Positions 42,241 to 50,904 of a stretch of DNA of 64,000 nt are shown in pieces. Position 1 is the first letter of the stretch; every line of letters begins with the position of its first letter. A model generated the notes under the pieces. That model did no database searches, had not been told where the DNA came from, and worked only from the letters and a program-made list of their open reading frames with translations. Origin of the DNA: Polaribacter sp. (lineage in GTDB: Bacteria; Bacteroidota; Bacteroidia; Flavobacteriales; Flavobacteriaceae). The position numbers were made by a program, and so were the translations under genes. Where the stretch lies: positions 1-64,000 of the forward strand of contig JABJPX010000001.1 in NCBI GenBank assembly GCA_018663625.1. The letters run 5' to 3'.

Positions 42241-45222
42241 ATGAAAAACAAACTACTTAAAAAACTGGTCTTACCGATTCTCTTATTGGTTGGTGGTTTT
42301 ATGTATGGACAAACCGTTACAGGTGTTGTTTCTGACGCCTCTGGTACTTTGCCAGGCGTAAGTGTAAGCGTGAAAGGAACTTCTGTTGGAACAGAAACTG
42401 ACTTTGATGGAAAGTATTCTGTAACAGCTAAACAAGGAGACGTTTTAGTCTTTAGATCTTTAGGTTACAAAACAACTGAGAAAACAGTAGATTCAGATAC
42501 TGTTAATGTAACTTTAGCTCAAGATGCAACTCAATTAGATGAGATTGTTGTTGTGGGTTATGGAAACAGTACTAAAAAAGAAATTACTTCATCGGTTACC
42601 AAAGTAACAGAAGAAGAATTTAACAGAGGTACTATTAATGCTCCTTCTCAATTACTTCAGGGTAAAGTTGCGGGTTTAAGTATTTATAACAAAGGAGGTA
42701 ATCCTAATGAAGATGCCGTTATTCGTTTAAGAGGTATTTCTACAGTAGGAGCAAACTCTTCACCACTAGTTGTTGTAGATGGCGTTATTGGAGCTTCTTT
42801 AAATAATGTTGATCCAAGTGATATTGAAACAATGACTGTTTTAAAAGATGGATCTGCTGCTGCAATCTACGGATCTCGTGGTTCTAGTGGAGTTATTATT
42901 GTAACTACCAAAAGAGGTAAAGCTGGTACAACGGAAGTTGCTTACAGTGGTTCTGTTGCAGTTGCTTCAATTTTAAATACAATCGACGTAATGTCTGGAG
43001 ATGAATTTTCTGCTGCAGGTGGTACAGATTTAGGTAGTAGAACAAACTGGTTAGACGAAGTAACAAGATCTGCAGTAACAAATATCCACAACATCTCTAT
43101 GTCTGGTGGTTATGAAAACACTACTTTTAGATTATCTACTAACATTAGAGAGTCTCAAGGGATTTTACAGAAATCTGGTTTTGACCAATTCAACACAAGA
43201 TTACAAGCTACGACTCGAATTTTAGATGACAAATTGAAAATTAACTTCAATGCATCTTATACAAGTAGAGATACTGATTACGGATTCAATGAAGCTTTAA
43301 GATATGCTGTATTGTACAATCCAACAGCTCCAGTATATGGTGCGGATTCACCGTATCCTTATAACGCTGATCCTTATGGAGGTTATTTTGAAACCTTAGG
43401 TTTGTTTGATAGTTTTAACCCAGTTTCTATTATCAATCAAAATACAAATCAAGGAAGTAGAAATGAGTTTACTTATAGTGGTAACTTCAAGTATGACTTT
43501 TCTGATAACTTTTCTGCAAGTGCTATTTATTCTGAACAAGCTTCAAAATACACAAACGGAGAGTACTACACAACAACTTCTTTGTTTAGAGGAAATGCTT
43601 CTAGTCCAACACGTAAAGGTTTAGCGCGTTTAACTTCAGGAGAAAACAGATTTAAGTTATTTGAACTTTATGGAGATTACAACTTAGACTTAAGCGAAAA
43701 GACCAATATGAAATTTACAGCGGGTTATTCTTGGCAACAAGAAAACTTTAATAGCTATTTCTTATCTGCTGGAGATTTTCCAAATGATAACTTAGCATAT
43801 ATTGATGCATTAGAGTGGTCTCAGGATCAAGTGAATGCTGGTCAATTAGAAGTGAGTAGTGATCGTTCACCAGATCAAAAAATTATTGCATTTTTTGGTA
43901 GAATGAATGTTTCTTATGACGATGCGATCTATTTCAATGCATCGATGCGTAGAGAAGGTTCTACAAAATTAGGAGAAAACAACAAGTGGGGTCTTTTTCC
44001 AGCTTTAGGTTTAGGAGTAGATGTGAATAAATATTTACAATTAGAGAATGTGAACTTATTAAAAGTTCGTTTAGGATACGGTGTTACTGGTTCTTTACCT
44101 TCTCAATATGGTCTTCAGTATGCACGTTTCAATCCTGCTGGAGATTTATTAAGTACTCAACAAGCAACGGATGCAAATCCAGACTTGAAGTGGGAAGAAA
44201 AAGCAGAAACAAACTTTGGTATCGAATACAATGCGGGTAGATTGTCTGCTACATTAGATTTGTATACACGTAAAGTTTCTGATTTTATTTTAGAAAGAAC
44301 TGTTGATGCAGCTGTATATCCAACGGGATCACGTGTTGAAAATGGTGGAGATTTGTCTACGAATGGTTTTGAATTGGCTGTAAACTATGACATCATTAAA
44401 AACGAAACATTAACGTATAACTCAGGATTGGTGTTGTCTAGCTACAAATCAACTTTAGATTCTTTCGATAGAAGTGGATTAAGAGGAAATTTAGGTGCAC
44501 CAGGACAGAATGATACAAATGTAGTTTTAGTTGCTCCAGGACAAGAAATTGGTCAAATTTATGGACCAGTATGGGATGGAACAATAACTGATGGAAGTCA
44601 GAACTTCTTAGATCTTAACGGAGATGGAGTAATGCAAACAGACCAATTGTATGACAATGCAATTGATGCTGACGGTGACGGAAACATTGATGGAGATTTA
44701 ACGAAATTAGGAAATGGTATTCCAGATTTCGAATTAGGATGGTCTCACAGTATTTCTTATAAGAATTGGGATGTAAATGCGTTTTTCAGAGGAGCATTTG
44801 GACACAGTATGGTAAACAACTTTAGAGTGTTTTATGAGCCAAGAGTAGGTTCTCAAGGATCTTATAACTTCGTAAATACTGAGTTAGCTGATCCAGCAAT
44901 CACAAACGCTAAATTTAGTTCTTTATATGTTGAAAAAGCAGATTTCGTAAAATTAGACAACTTATCAGTTGGATATACTTTCGATATTGCTGAAAGCAAC
45001 AAGTACTTCAAAAATGTTAGATTGTCATTAAGTGGACAAAATTTATTTACAATTACGAATTATTCAGGTGCAGATCCAGAACCAGCGCTACAGGATAGAG
45101 GTTCAGTTGATAATGGTGGATTCTTAGGTTCTAATGCAGATCCATTAACACCAGGGATTGACAGAAGATATAACTATTTTTCTGCAAGAACGATCACTGT
45201 AGGATTAAATATTAACTTTTAA
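42241..45222 (+). CDS. SusC/RagA family TonB-dependent outer membrane transporter
   Basis: A 993-residue outer-membrane transporter that imports glycans or oligosaccharides with its SusD partner using TonB energy. A signal peptide ending near MYGQ is followed by a carboxypeptidase-like beta-sandwich at about 25-95 (VTGVVSDASGTLPGVSVSVKGTSVGTETDFDGKYSV), then DEIVVVGYG near 100-108 and the plug, with SAAAIYGSRGSSGVIIVTTKRG. The 22-strand barrel fills the rest, and the end ARTITVGLNINF has the terminal aromatic needed for assembly. susD follows after 11 bases. Upstream is a LacI-type operator, so expression is probably sugar-induced. Confidence 0.96.
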   Translation: MKNKLLKKLVLPILLLVGGFMYGQTVTGVVSDASGTLPGVSVSVKGTSVGTETDFDGKYSVTAKQGDVLVFRSLGYKTTEKTVDSDTVNVTLAQDATQLDEIVVVGYGNSTKKEITSSVTKVTEEEFNRGTINAPSQLLQGKVAGLSIYNKGGNPNEDAVIRLRGISTVGANSSPLVVVDGVIGASLNNVDPSDIETMTVLKDGSAAAIYGSRGSSGVIIVTTKRGKAGTTEVAYSGSVAVASILNTIDVMSGDEFSAAGGTDLGSRTNWLDEVTRSAVTNIHNISMSGGYENTTFRLSTNIRESQGILQKSGFDQFNTRLQATTRILDDKLKINFNASYTSRDTDYGFNEALRYAVLYNPTAPVYGADSPYPYNADPYGGYFETLGLFDSFNPVSIINQNTNQGSRNEFTYSGNFKYDFSDNFSASAIYSEQASKYTNGEYYTTTSLFRGNASSPTRKGLARLTSGENRFKLFELYGDYNLDLSEKTNMKFTAGYSWQQENFNSYFLSAGDFPNDNLAYIDALEWSQDQVNAGQLEVSSDRSPDQKIIAFFGRMNVSYDDAIYFNASMRREGSTKLGENNKWGLFPALGLGVDVNKYLQLENVNLLKVRLGYGVTGSLPSQYGLQYARFNPAGDLLSTQQATDANPDLKWEEKAETNFGIEYNAGRLSATLDLYTRKVSDFILERTVDAAVYPTGSRVENGGDLSTNGFELAVNYDIIKNETLTYNSGLVLSSYKSTLDSFDRSGLRGNLGAPGQNDTNVVLVAPGQEIGQIYGPVWDGTITDGSQNFLDLNGDGVMQTDQLYDNAIDADGDGNIDGDLTKLGNGIPDFELGWSHSISYKNWDVNAFFRGAFGHSMVNNFRVFYEPRVGSQGSYNFVNTELADPAITNAKFSSLYVEKADFVKLDNLSVGYTFDIAESNKYFKNVRLSLSGQNLFTITNYSGADPEPALQDRGSVDNGGFLGSNADPLTPGIDRRYNYFSARTITVGLNINF

Positions 45223-45233
45223 TAAAAATAGAA

Positions 45234-46844
45234 ATGAAATATACTTATAAATTATTTACAATTTGTTTCGCATTACTTACGGTAAGTGCTTGTACAGATT
45301 TAGATGAAGTTCTAATTGGAGAAGTGAATTCTTCATTTAACGGAACAGAACCTTCTTTTGGAACATTTGACGGTGGTGGTTCAGGCCCAGCCGATGCAGT
45401 TAGTTCTGCATACAATGAATTAAGAAATGCAGGTTCTGCAAATCATGGTGGATACTGGTCAGTGAATTCTGTATCTTCAGATGAAATGGCGATTACACAA
45501 AAAGGTGGTGACTGGTATGATGGTGGTATTTGGATTAATATGCACAGACATACATTTACATCTACAAACGGTCCTATTAAGGATGCGTGGAACCAGCAAT
45601 ATGCTGCTATTGGAGCTTGTAATACTGCACTTGCAGATGGTGGTTTAAATGCAGATCAAGTTGCTCAAGTAAGAGCACTTAGAGCATTTTTCTACTTCCG
45701 TTTATTAGACATGTATGGAAGAGTGAAAATAGTTACAACTCCTGGAGTGGATGCACCTCAAGCTACAAGAGCTGCGGTTTATGACTTTGTTGAGTCTGAA
45801 TTATTAGCTTCTTTAGGGATTTCAAGCGTATCTATGGCAATGGATTTAACTTCAAGTCCATTAGGAACTTCAAGAGATGCTTATAGAATCAATCAATTTG
45901 CTGCTTTAGGTTTATTATCTAAGTTGTATTTGAATGCAGAAGTGTATACAGGTACTGCTATGTATTCTGAAGCTGCGATTGCTGCAGGATATGTAATTGA
46001 CAATGGAGGTTACATGTTATGTGACACAGGTTGTTCTAAGCCAAACGAAGGTAGAAGACCTTCTGTAGCTACAGATCCTGAAAACTTAGAAGGTTATGCG
46101 GCTGTATTTGCTCCGAATAACCAAGGTAATCCTGAAATTATTTGGTCAATTGCTTACGACAACGTTACTGGACCAAACATGAACTTTGCACAAATGTCAT
46201 TGCATTATTCAAGTCAATTTACTTGGAATCTTCAAAGTCAACCTTGGAATGGGTATTCTGCTTTAGAAGATTTCTATAATTCTTATGATGTTGCCGACAA
46301 GCGTAAAGCTGCCAACTTTATTATTGGTGCGCAATCAGATTATGAAGGTTCTGTAATTTTAGATTATGCTGCTACTGGTGGAGATTTAGAATTAACGTAT
46401 ACTGCTGCAATTAATGAATTGGAGCCAAATGCTTCAAGAAAAGGTGGTGCTCGTTTAGGGAAGTTTAGCTTTAGACAAGGACAACTTGACAATATGGATA
46501 ATGATTTCCCTATTATTCGTTTAGGTGAATTGTATTTAATACGTGCTGAAGGAAACGCAAGAGCTGCAGGAGACTGGAGTTTAGCAGCTACTGATGTAAA
46601 CACTTTAAGAGCAAGAGCTGGTGTACCTGCAATGTCTGGTATTACTGCAGATAGCTTTTTGGCAGAAAGAGGTAGAGAAATGTTTATGGAAGTAACTCGT
46701 AGACAAGATTTAATTCGTTTTGGTAAATGGGGTAGCTCATGGTGGGAAAAGAACAACAGTGATGTACATAGAACTGTATTCCCTATTCCACAAGAACAAA
46801 TTGATGCAAGTAACGGTACTTTAACACAAAATACGGGTTACTAA
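45234..46844 (+). CDS. SusD/RagB family nutrient-binding lipoprotein
   Basis: A 536-residue surface lipoprotein (LLTVSAC, C20) that lids the SusC barrel and captures the glycan. The N-terminal SusD region contains AYNELRNAG and the TPR-like helices with LRAFFYFRLLDMYGRVKIVTTPG, where the YGRV-type segment is characteristic. The C-terminal RagB/SusD part has FPIIRLGELYLIRAEGNARAAGD, VNTLRARAGV and FLAERGREMFMEVTRRQDLIRFGKW, all typical. A hairpin terminator 40 bases after the stop ends the susCD transcript. Ligand is not readable; the downstream enzymes suggest an alpha-glucoside. Confidence 0.95.
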   Translation: MKYTYKLFTICFALLTVSACTDLDEVLIGEVNSSFNGTEPSFGTFDGGGSGPADAVSSAYNELRNAGSANHGGYWSVNSVSSDEMAITQKGGDWYDGGIWINMHRHTFTSTNGPIKDAWNQQYAAIGACNTALADGGLNADQVAQVRALRAFFYFRLLDMYGRVKIVTTPGVDAPQATRAAVYDFVESELLASLGISSVSMAMDLTSSPLGTSRDAYRINQFAALGLLSKLYLNAEVYTGTAMYSEAAIAAGYVIDNGGYMLCDTGCSKPNEGRRPSVATDPENLEGYAAVFAPNNQGNPEIIWSIAYDNVTGPNMNFAQMSLHYSSQFTWNLQSQPWNGYSALEDFYNSYDVADKRKAANFIIGAQSDYEGSVILDYAATGGDLELTYTAAINELEPNASRKGGARLGKFSFRQGQLDNMDNDFPIIRLGELYLIRAEGNARAAGDWSLAATDVNTLRARAGVPAMSGITADSFLAERGREMFMEVTRRQDLIRFGKWGSSWWEKNNSDVHRTVFPIPQEQIDASNGTLTQNTGY

Positions 46845-46883
46845 TTTGTAGAATTATTACAGATTATATCAATAAATTATAGT

Positions 46884-46915
46884 AACGGGTTGTCGTATGG
46901 CAACCCGTTTTTTTT
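46884..46915 (+). terminator. Terminator after susCD
   Basis: AACGGGTTG / CAACCCGTT, a perfect 9-bp stem with an 8-base loop, followed by a run of T. It should end most transcripts from the susC promoter before the VCBS operon. Confidence 0.88.
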
Positions 46916-46970
46916 AGCTGCTATTTTATGTTAAATTTTAGCTTTTTAAAGGAATATTTTAGTTTATCAG

Positions 46971-47001
46971 TTGTAAATCATCACAATAAAACTTAGATTT
47001 G
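46971..47001 (+). promoter_or_regulatory. Promoter of the VCBS-haloperoxidase-GH13-trehalase operon
   Basis: TTG (46971-46973), a 20-base spacer, then TAGATTTG (46994-47001), an exact TAnnTTTG -7 box. The leader to the ATG at 47082 is about 75 bases. No LacI-type palindrome is near it, so this unit may be controlled differently from susCD. Confidence 0.65.
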
Positions 47002-47081
47002 TTTGTCTATATATACAGTGCAGTACAGACTGTTTTATCAATTTCGTATTAATATTTAGACCCATTTATACGGCCCTTTTT

Positions 47082-50000
47082 ATGAATTTAAAACTTGGAT
47101 TTCTTTCAATACTTTTTTTACTTTTTTTTTCTTGTGATCAAGAAGAAAAAGTAAAAACATTATTTGAATTACAAGAGAATACAGGTGTTCAGTTTGCAAA
47201 TACATTAGTGGAAACAGAAAATTTGAATCCATACACCTATAAAAATTTTTATAATGGTGGTGGTGTTGCTTTGGGTGATATTAATAACGATGGATTATTA
47301 GACATTTATTTTTCTGGAAATCTTGTTGAAAATCAATTGTACCTGAATAAAGGGGATTGGAAGTTTGAAAACATCACTAAAAAAGCAGGGGTCTTAAGTA
47401 CAGATAATTGGTCTTCTGGTGTTACTTTTGTAGATATCAATTCTGATGGATTGTTAGATATTTACGTTTGTCAAGCAGGCCCTCCAAGAGATAACAACAG
47501 ACACAATCAACTTTTTATCAATAATGGTAATTTAACTTTTAGTGAACAGTCTAAAAAATATGGTTTAGATATTACAGGATTAGGCGTACAAGCCAATTTT
47601 TTCGACTATGACAAAGATGGAGATTTGGATTGTTATCTTTTAAACAATTCAATTCGTTCTGTTGGAAACTATGATTTAATCAAAGATCAACGGGATAATG
47701 CCACTGAAAAAGGAAATAAATTACTGCGAAATGATAATAATGTTTTTGTTGATGTTACCAAAGAAGCTCATATTTATTCCAGTGCTATTGGATTTGGTTT
47801 AGGTATCACAATCAGTGATTATAATAAGGATACTTGGCCCGATATTTTTATTTCAAATGATTTTTTTGAAAGAGATTACCTTTATGTAAATCAGCAAGAT
47901 GGCACTTTTAAGGAACAACTAACGGAACAATTTCATTCCATTTCAATGGGTTCTATGGGAGCAGATGCAGCAGATTTAAACAATGATGGAAACACGGATA
48001 TTATGGTGACTGAAATGTTACCAAAAACTATCCAAAGACAACGTACCAAAACCTTATTTGAATCGTGGGATAAGAATGCATTGGCGGTAAAAAATGGGTA
48101 TCATTACCAGTTTTCAAGAAATGCGTTACATCAAAATATGGGCGATGACACCTTTTTCGAAATAAGCCGTTTTTCTGATGTTCATGCATCCGAATGGAGT
48201 TGGTCTACTTTACTATTTGATGCAGACAATGACGGATTAAAAGATATCTTTATTAGTAATGGTATTTATAAAGATTTGTTAGATAGAGATTATTTAACCT
48301 ACATGGCCAATGAGGATCAAATAAAAGAGTTGATTCAAACGGACAAACAAGTCATGAAAAAATTAATTGATAGAATGCCTTCAAAAGCAGTTGCCAATGC
48401 AATTTATAAGAATACTGGCGATTTTCAATTTAAAGATCAAACAATAGAATGGGGCCTACAAAAACCCAGTTTTAGTAATGGAACTGCTTATGGCGATTTA
48501 GACAATGATGGCGATCTTGACCTCGTTGTAAATAATGTAAATATGCCTGCATTTATTTATAAAAATACGACAGATAGCACAAAGCAAAAAAGCATTACTG
48601 TTCAACTAAAAGGAACATTAAAAAACACCCAATCAATTGGATCAAAAGTTGAAGTGTATTACAATAATAACAAATACAGTGTTTTAGAAAATTTCCCATC
48701 AAGAGGATTTCAAAGCTCGGTATCTCACCAACTTACTTTTGGTTTGGGCAATTGCATTAACATAGACAGTCTTAAAATAGAATGGGTTTCGGGTTCGGAA
48801 TCAACTTTTACAGCTTTAAAAACAAATTCAGTGTACACTTTTCAGGATCCTAATACGCCCTTAAAAGGAAATTCAAAAAAAGAAGTTTCACAAAGAAGTA
48901 CATTAAAATTAACCGAGGCAGTTGTGAATTTTAAGCACAAAGAAAACAAAGCTGTAGATTTTAATAGAGAACAGTTATTACCAGAAATGTACAATAATGA
49001 AGGCCCACACATTACCAGTGCAGATATTAATAATGATGGACAGCAAGATTTTTATATTGGAGGTGCTAAAGGGCAAACAGGAACACTTTTTATATCTCAA
49101 AAAGACCAATCGTATAAAGAACTATCAAAGCCTTTTCAAATGCATGCTTCTTCGGAAGATACAGATGCGCTCTTCTTTGATAGCGATAATGATGGTGATT
49201 TAGATTTGTATGTAACTAGTGGTGGAAAATCATTTTCAAAATATGATTATTCATTATATGATCGTTTGTATATTAATGATGGTAATAACAACTTTACAAC
49301 TTCTAAAACGGTCTTACCTTTTAAAACCCCTATTAGTACATCAACAGTAACTGCGTACGATTATGATCAAGATGGAGATCAAGATTTATTTGTTGGAGAA
49401 CGGTTTAAAGTAGAAACCTATGGTGTTCCTTGTGATGGTTATCTTTTAGAAAATAAAGGGAATAACCGGTACGAAATCTCAAACGAAAAAGCTCTAAAAA
49501 ATATGGGTTTGATCACGGATGCAGCATGGAAAGATCTTAATAATGATGGAAAAAAAGAACTTATTGTTGCAGGAGAATGGATGGCAATTCAGGTTTTTAA
49601 GGTTGCCTCAGGCAAATTAATTAACGCAACAAAAGAACTTGGATTGGAAAATACCAATGGATTCTGGAAAAAACTGCAGATTGTAGATGTAGATGCAGAT
49701 GGAGACCTCGATATTATTGCCGGAAATAAAGGTGAAAACACATTTTTTAAAAACACCATGAGAATGTATGTTGCTGATTTTGATAGCAACGGCACTGAAG
49801 AGTCTATTATTTGTTACAAAAAAGGGAACGATTACTATCCAATTGTTGACAGAGATGAACTAATAGGTCAAATTGCGAGTTTAAAACAAAAACTACTGTA
49901 TTATAAAGCGTATGCAAACGCTACAATGGGCTCTATCTTTACAAAAGAACAGCTAGATAAAGCAAGAGTTTTTGATGTGAATACAGTTCAGACAACTCTT

Positions 50001-50339
50001 TTTGTGAATACTGATAATAAATACATACCTGTAAAATTGCCGAATGAAATTCAATATTCAAATGTCACAGCAATTGCAACAACAGACGTCAATAAGGATG
50101 GGTATTTAGATCTTTTATTCGGAGGAAATCAATACCTTGTAAAACCGCAGTTTGGAAGACAAGATGCCTCTGAGGGCTGGTTACTCTATGGTAGTAAGCA
50201 GAAAAATATTTTTGAAAAAATAATATCATTACAAATAAAAGGACAAATAAGAGATTTTAATATCCTTGAAATAAATCATAAAAAACACCTATTAACAACA
50301 CTCAATAATGAAAGTTTACAAATTTATGAAATACAATAA
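47082..50339 (+). CDS. VCBS/FG-GAP repeat lipoprotein with UnbV/ASPIC domain (copy 1)
   Basis: A 1,085-residue lipoprotein (LLFFSC, C18). It has about seven calcium-loop repeats in the first half (GDINNDGLLDIY, VDINSDGLLDIY, DYDKDGDLDCY, SDYNKDTWPDIF, ADLNNDGNTDIM, DADNDGLKDIF, GDLDNDGDLDLV). A UnbV/ASPIC domain follows at about 505-590 (GSKVEVYY...RGFQSS...FGLG), then six further repeats (for example ADINNDGQQDFYIGGAKG and VDVDADGDLDIIAGNKG). This implies two beta-propellers around a central sandwich, with many Ca2+ sites, on the cell surface. Enzyme activity is not evident; binding or glycan handling next to SusCD is the likely role. The next gene overlaps its end. Confidence 0.92.
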   Translation: MNLKLGFLSILFLLFFSCDQEEKVKTLFELQENTGVQFANTLVETENLNPYTYKNFYNGGGVALGDINNDGLLDIYFSGNLVENQLYLNKGDWKFENITKKAGVLSTDNWSSGVTFVDINSDGLLDIYVCQAGPPRDNNRHNQLFINNGNLTFSEQSKKYGLDITGLGVQANFFDYDKDGDLDCYLLNNSIRSVGNYDLIKDQRDNATEKGNKLLRNDNNVFVDVTKEAHIYSSAIGFGLGITISDYNKDTWPDIFISNDFFERDYLYVNQQDGTFKEQLTEQFHSISMGSMGADAADLNNDGNTDIMVTEMLPKTIQRQRTKTLFESWDKNALAVKNGYHYQFSRNALHQNMGDDTFFEISRFSDVHASEWSWSTLLFDADNDGLKDIFISNGIYKDLLDRDYLTYMANEDQIKELIQTDKQVMKKLIDRMPSKAVANAIYKNTGDFQFKDQTIEWGLQKPSFSNGTAYGDLDNDGDLDLVVNNVNMPAFIYKNTTDSTKQKSITVQLKGTLKNTQSIGSKVEVYYNNNKYSVLENFPSRGFQSSVSHQLTFGLGNCINIDSLKIEWVSGSESTFTALKTNSVYTFQDPNTPLKGNSKKEVSQRSTLKLTEAVVNFKHKENKAVDFNREQLLPEMYNNEGPHITSADINNDGQQDFYIGGAKGQTGTLFISQKDQSYKELSKPFQMHASSEDTDALFFDSDNDGDLDLYVTSGGKSFSKYDYSLYDRLYINDGNNNFTTSKTVLPFKTPISTSTVTAYDYDQDGDQDLFVGERFKVETYGVPCDGYLLENKGNNRYEISNEKALKNMGLITDAAWKDLNNDGKKELIVAGEWMAIQVFKVASGKLINATKELGLENTNGFWKKLQIVDVDADGDLDIIAGNKGENTFFKNTMRMYVADFDSNGTEESIICYKKGNDYYPIVDRDELIGQIASLKQKLLYYKAYANATMGSIFTKEQLDKARVFDVNTVQTTLFVNTDNKYIPVKLPNEIQYSNVTAIATTDVNKDGYLDLLFGGNQYLVKPQFGRQDASEGWLLYGSKQKNIFEKIISLQIKGQIRDFNILEINHKKHLLTTLNNESLQIYEIQ

Positions 50340-50901
50340 TCGTACGCTCGTGTTTCTTATTTTAAGTACCTTATTCTTGTACTCTTGTAAATCCGATTAT
50401 ACAAAATTGGTAGAAAGAGAATTGGCAACGGGCATTAAAAATGATACTCTTGTGTACAATTTAAAGTTTGGTGACACGAGAAAAGAATTTTATGAAATCT
50501 GTTGGGATCTAAATAGCAAAGGATTGGTTACCCATGGTGGAAATAATAACTATGTAAAAAGGGTTTTACGTTCAAAAGATAGTACACTTAAAACTAAAGC
50601 CATTAAAATGCTGTTTTATGCACAATTTAGCAATCGAGACATCATCACAGGAATGAATTTAAAGTTCACTTATTCTGCTTGGGCTCCTTGGAACAAGACC
50701 TTACAAGCAGACAATCTATTTCCTGTAGTTCAAGACACAATACTAAAATGGTACCCTGGAAATCCTTTTATAGAAGTAAAAAAAGGACTTTTAGTAAAAA
50801 TCGATGGAAACCGACAAATACAAATTTCTAAAGAGTCGGAGAAAGACGTTGCCGTTTTAATAGAAAACTTAGCATACAAATACAACGCTTTAGTCAATTA
50901 A
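50326..50901 (+). CDS. Small lipoprotein of unknown family
   Basis: A 191-residue lipoprotein (MKYNNRTLVFLILSTLFLYSC, C21) that I cannot assign to a family. The mature part has a short charged helix (YTKLVERELATG), a segment with LKFGDTRKEFYEICWDLNSKGLVTHGG, a strand-rich middle (MLFYAQFSNRDIITGMNLKFTYSAWAPW) and a C-terminal helix (KDVAVLIENLAYKYNALVN). The ATG at 50326 is preferred over 50308 because it begins the signal sequence directly; it overlaps the preceding gene by 14 bases. It lies between two VCBS paralogues with 3 bases to the next start, so it is made together with them and probably serves the same complex. Confidence 0.82.
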   Translation: MKYNNRTLVFLILSTLFLYSCKSDYTKLVERELATGIKNDTLVYNLKFGDTRKEFYEICWDLNSKGLVTHGGNNNYVKRVLRSKDSTLKTKAIKMLFYAQFSNRDIITGMNLKFTYSAWAPWNKTLQADNLFPVVQDTILKWYPGNPFIEVKKGLLVKIDGNRQIQISKESEKDVAVLIENLAYKYNALVN

Positions 50902-50904
50902 GAA

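Noticed and set aside
46999-47040. Short inverted repeat ACAGT...ACTGT as a regulator site in the VCBS operon leader
   Set aside because: Only five paired bases with a 9-base gap; too weak to call.
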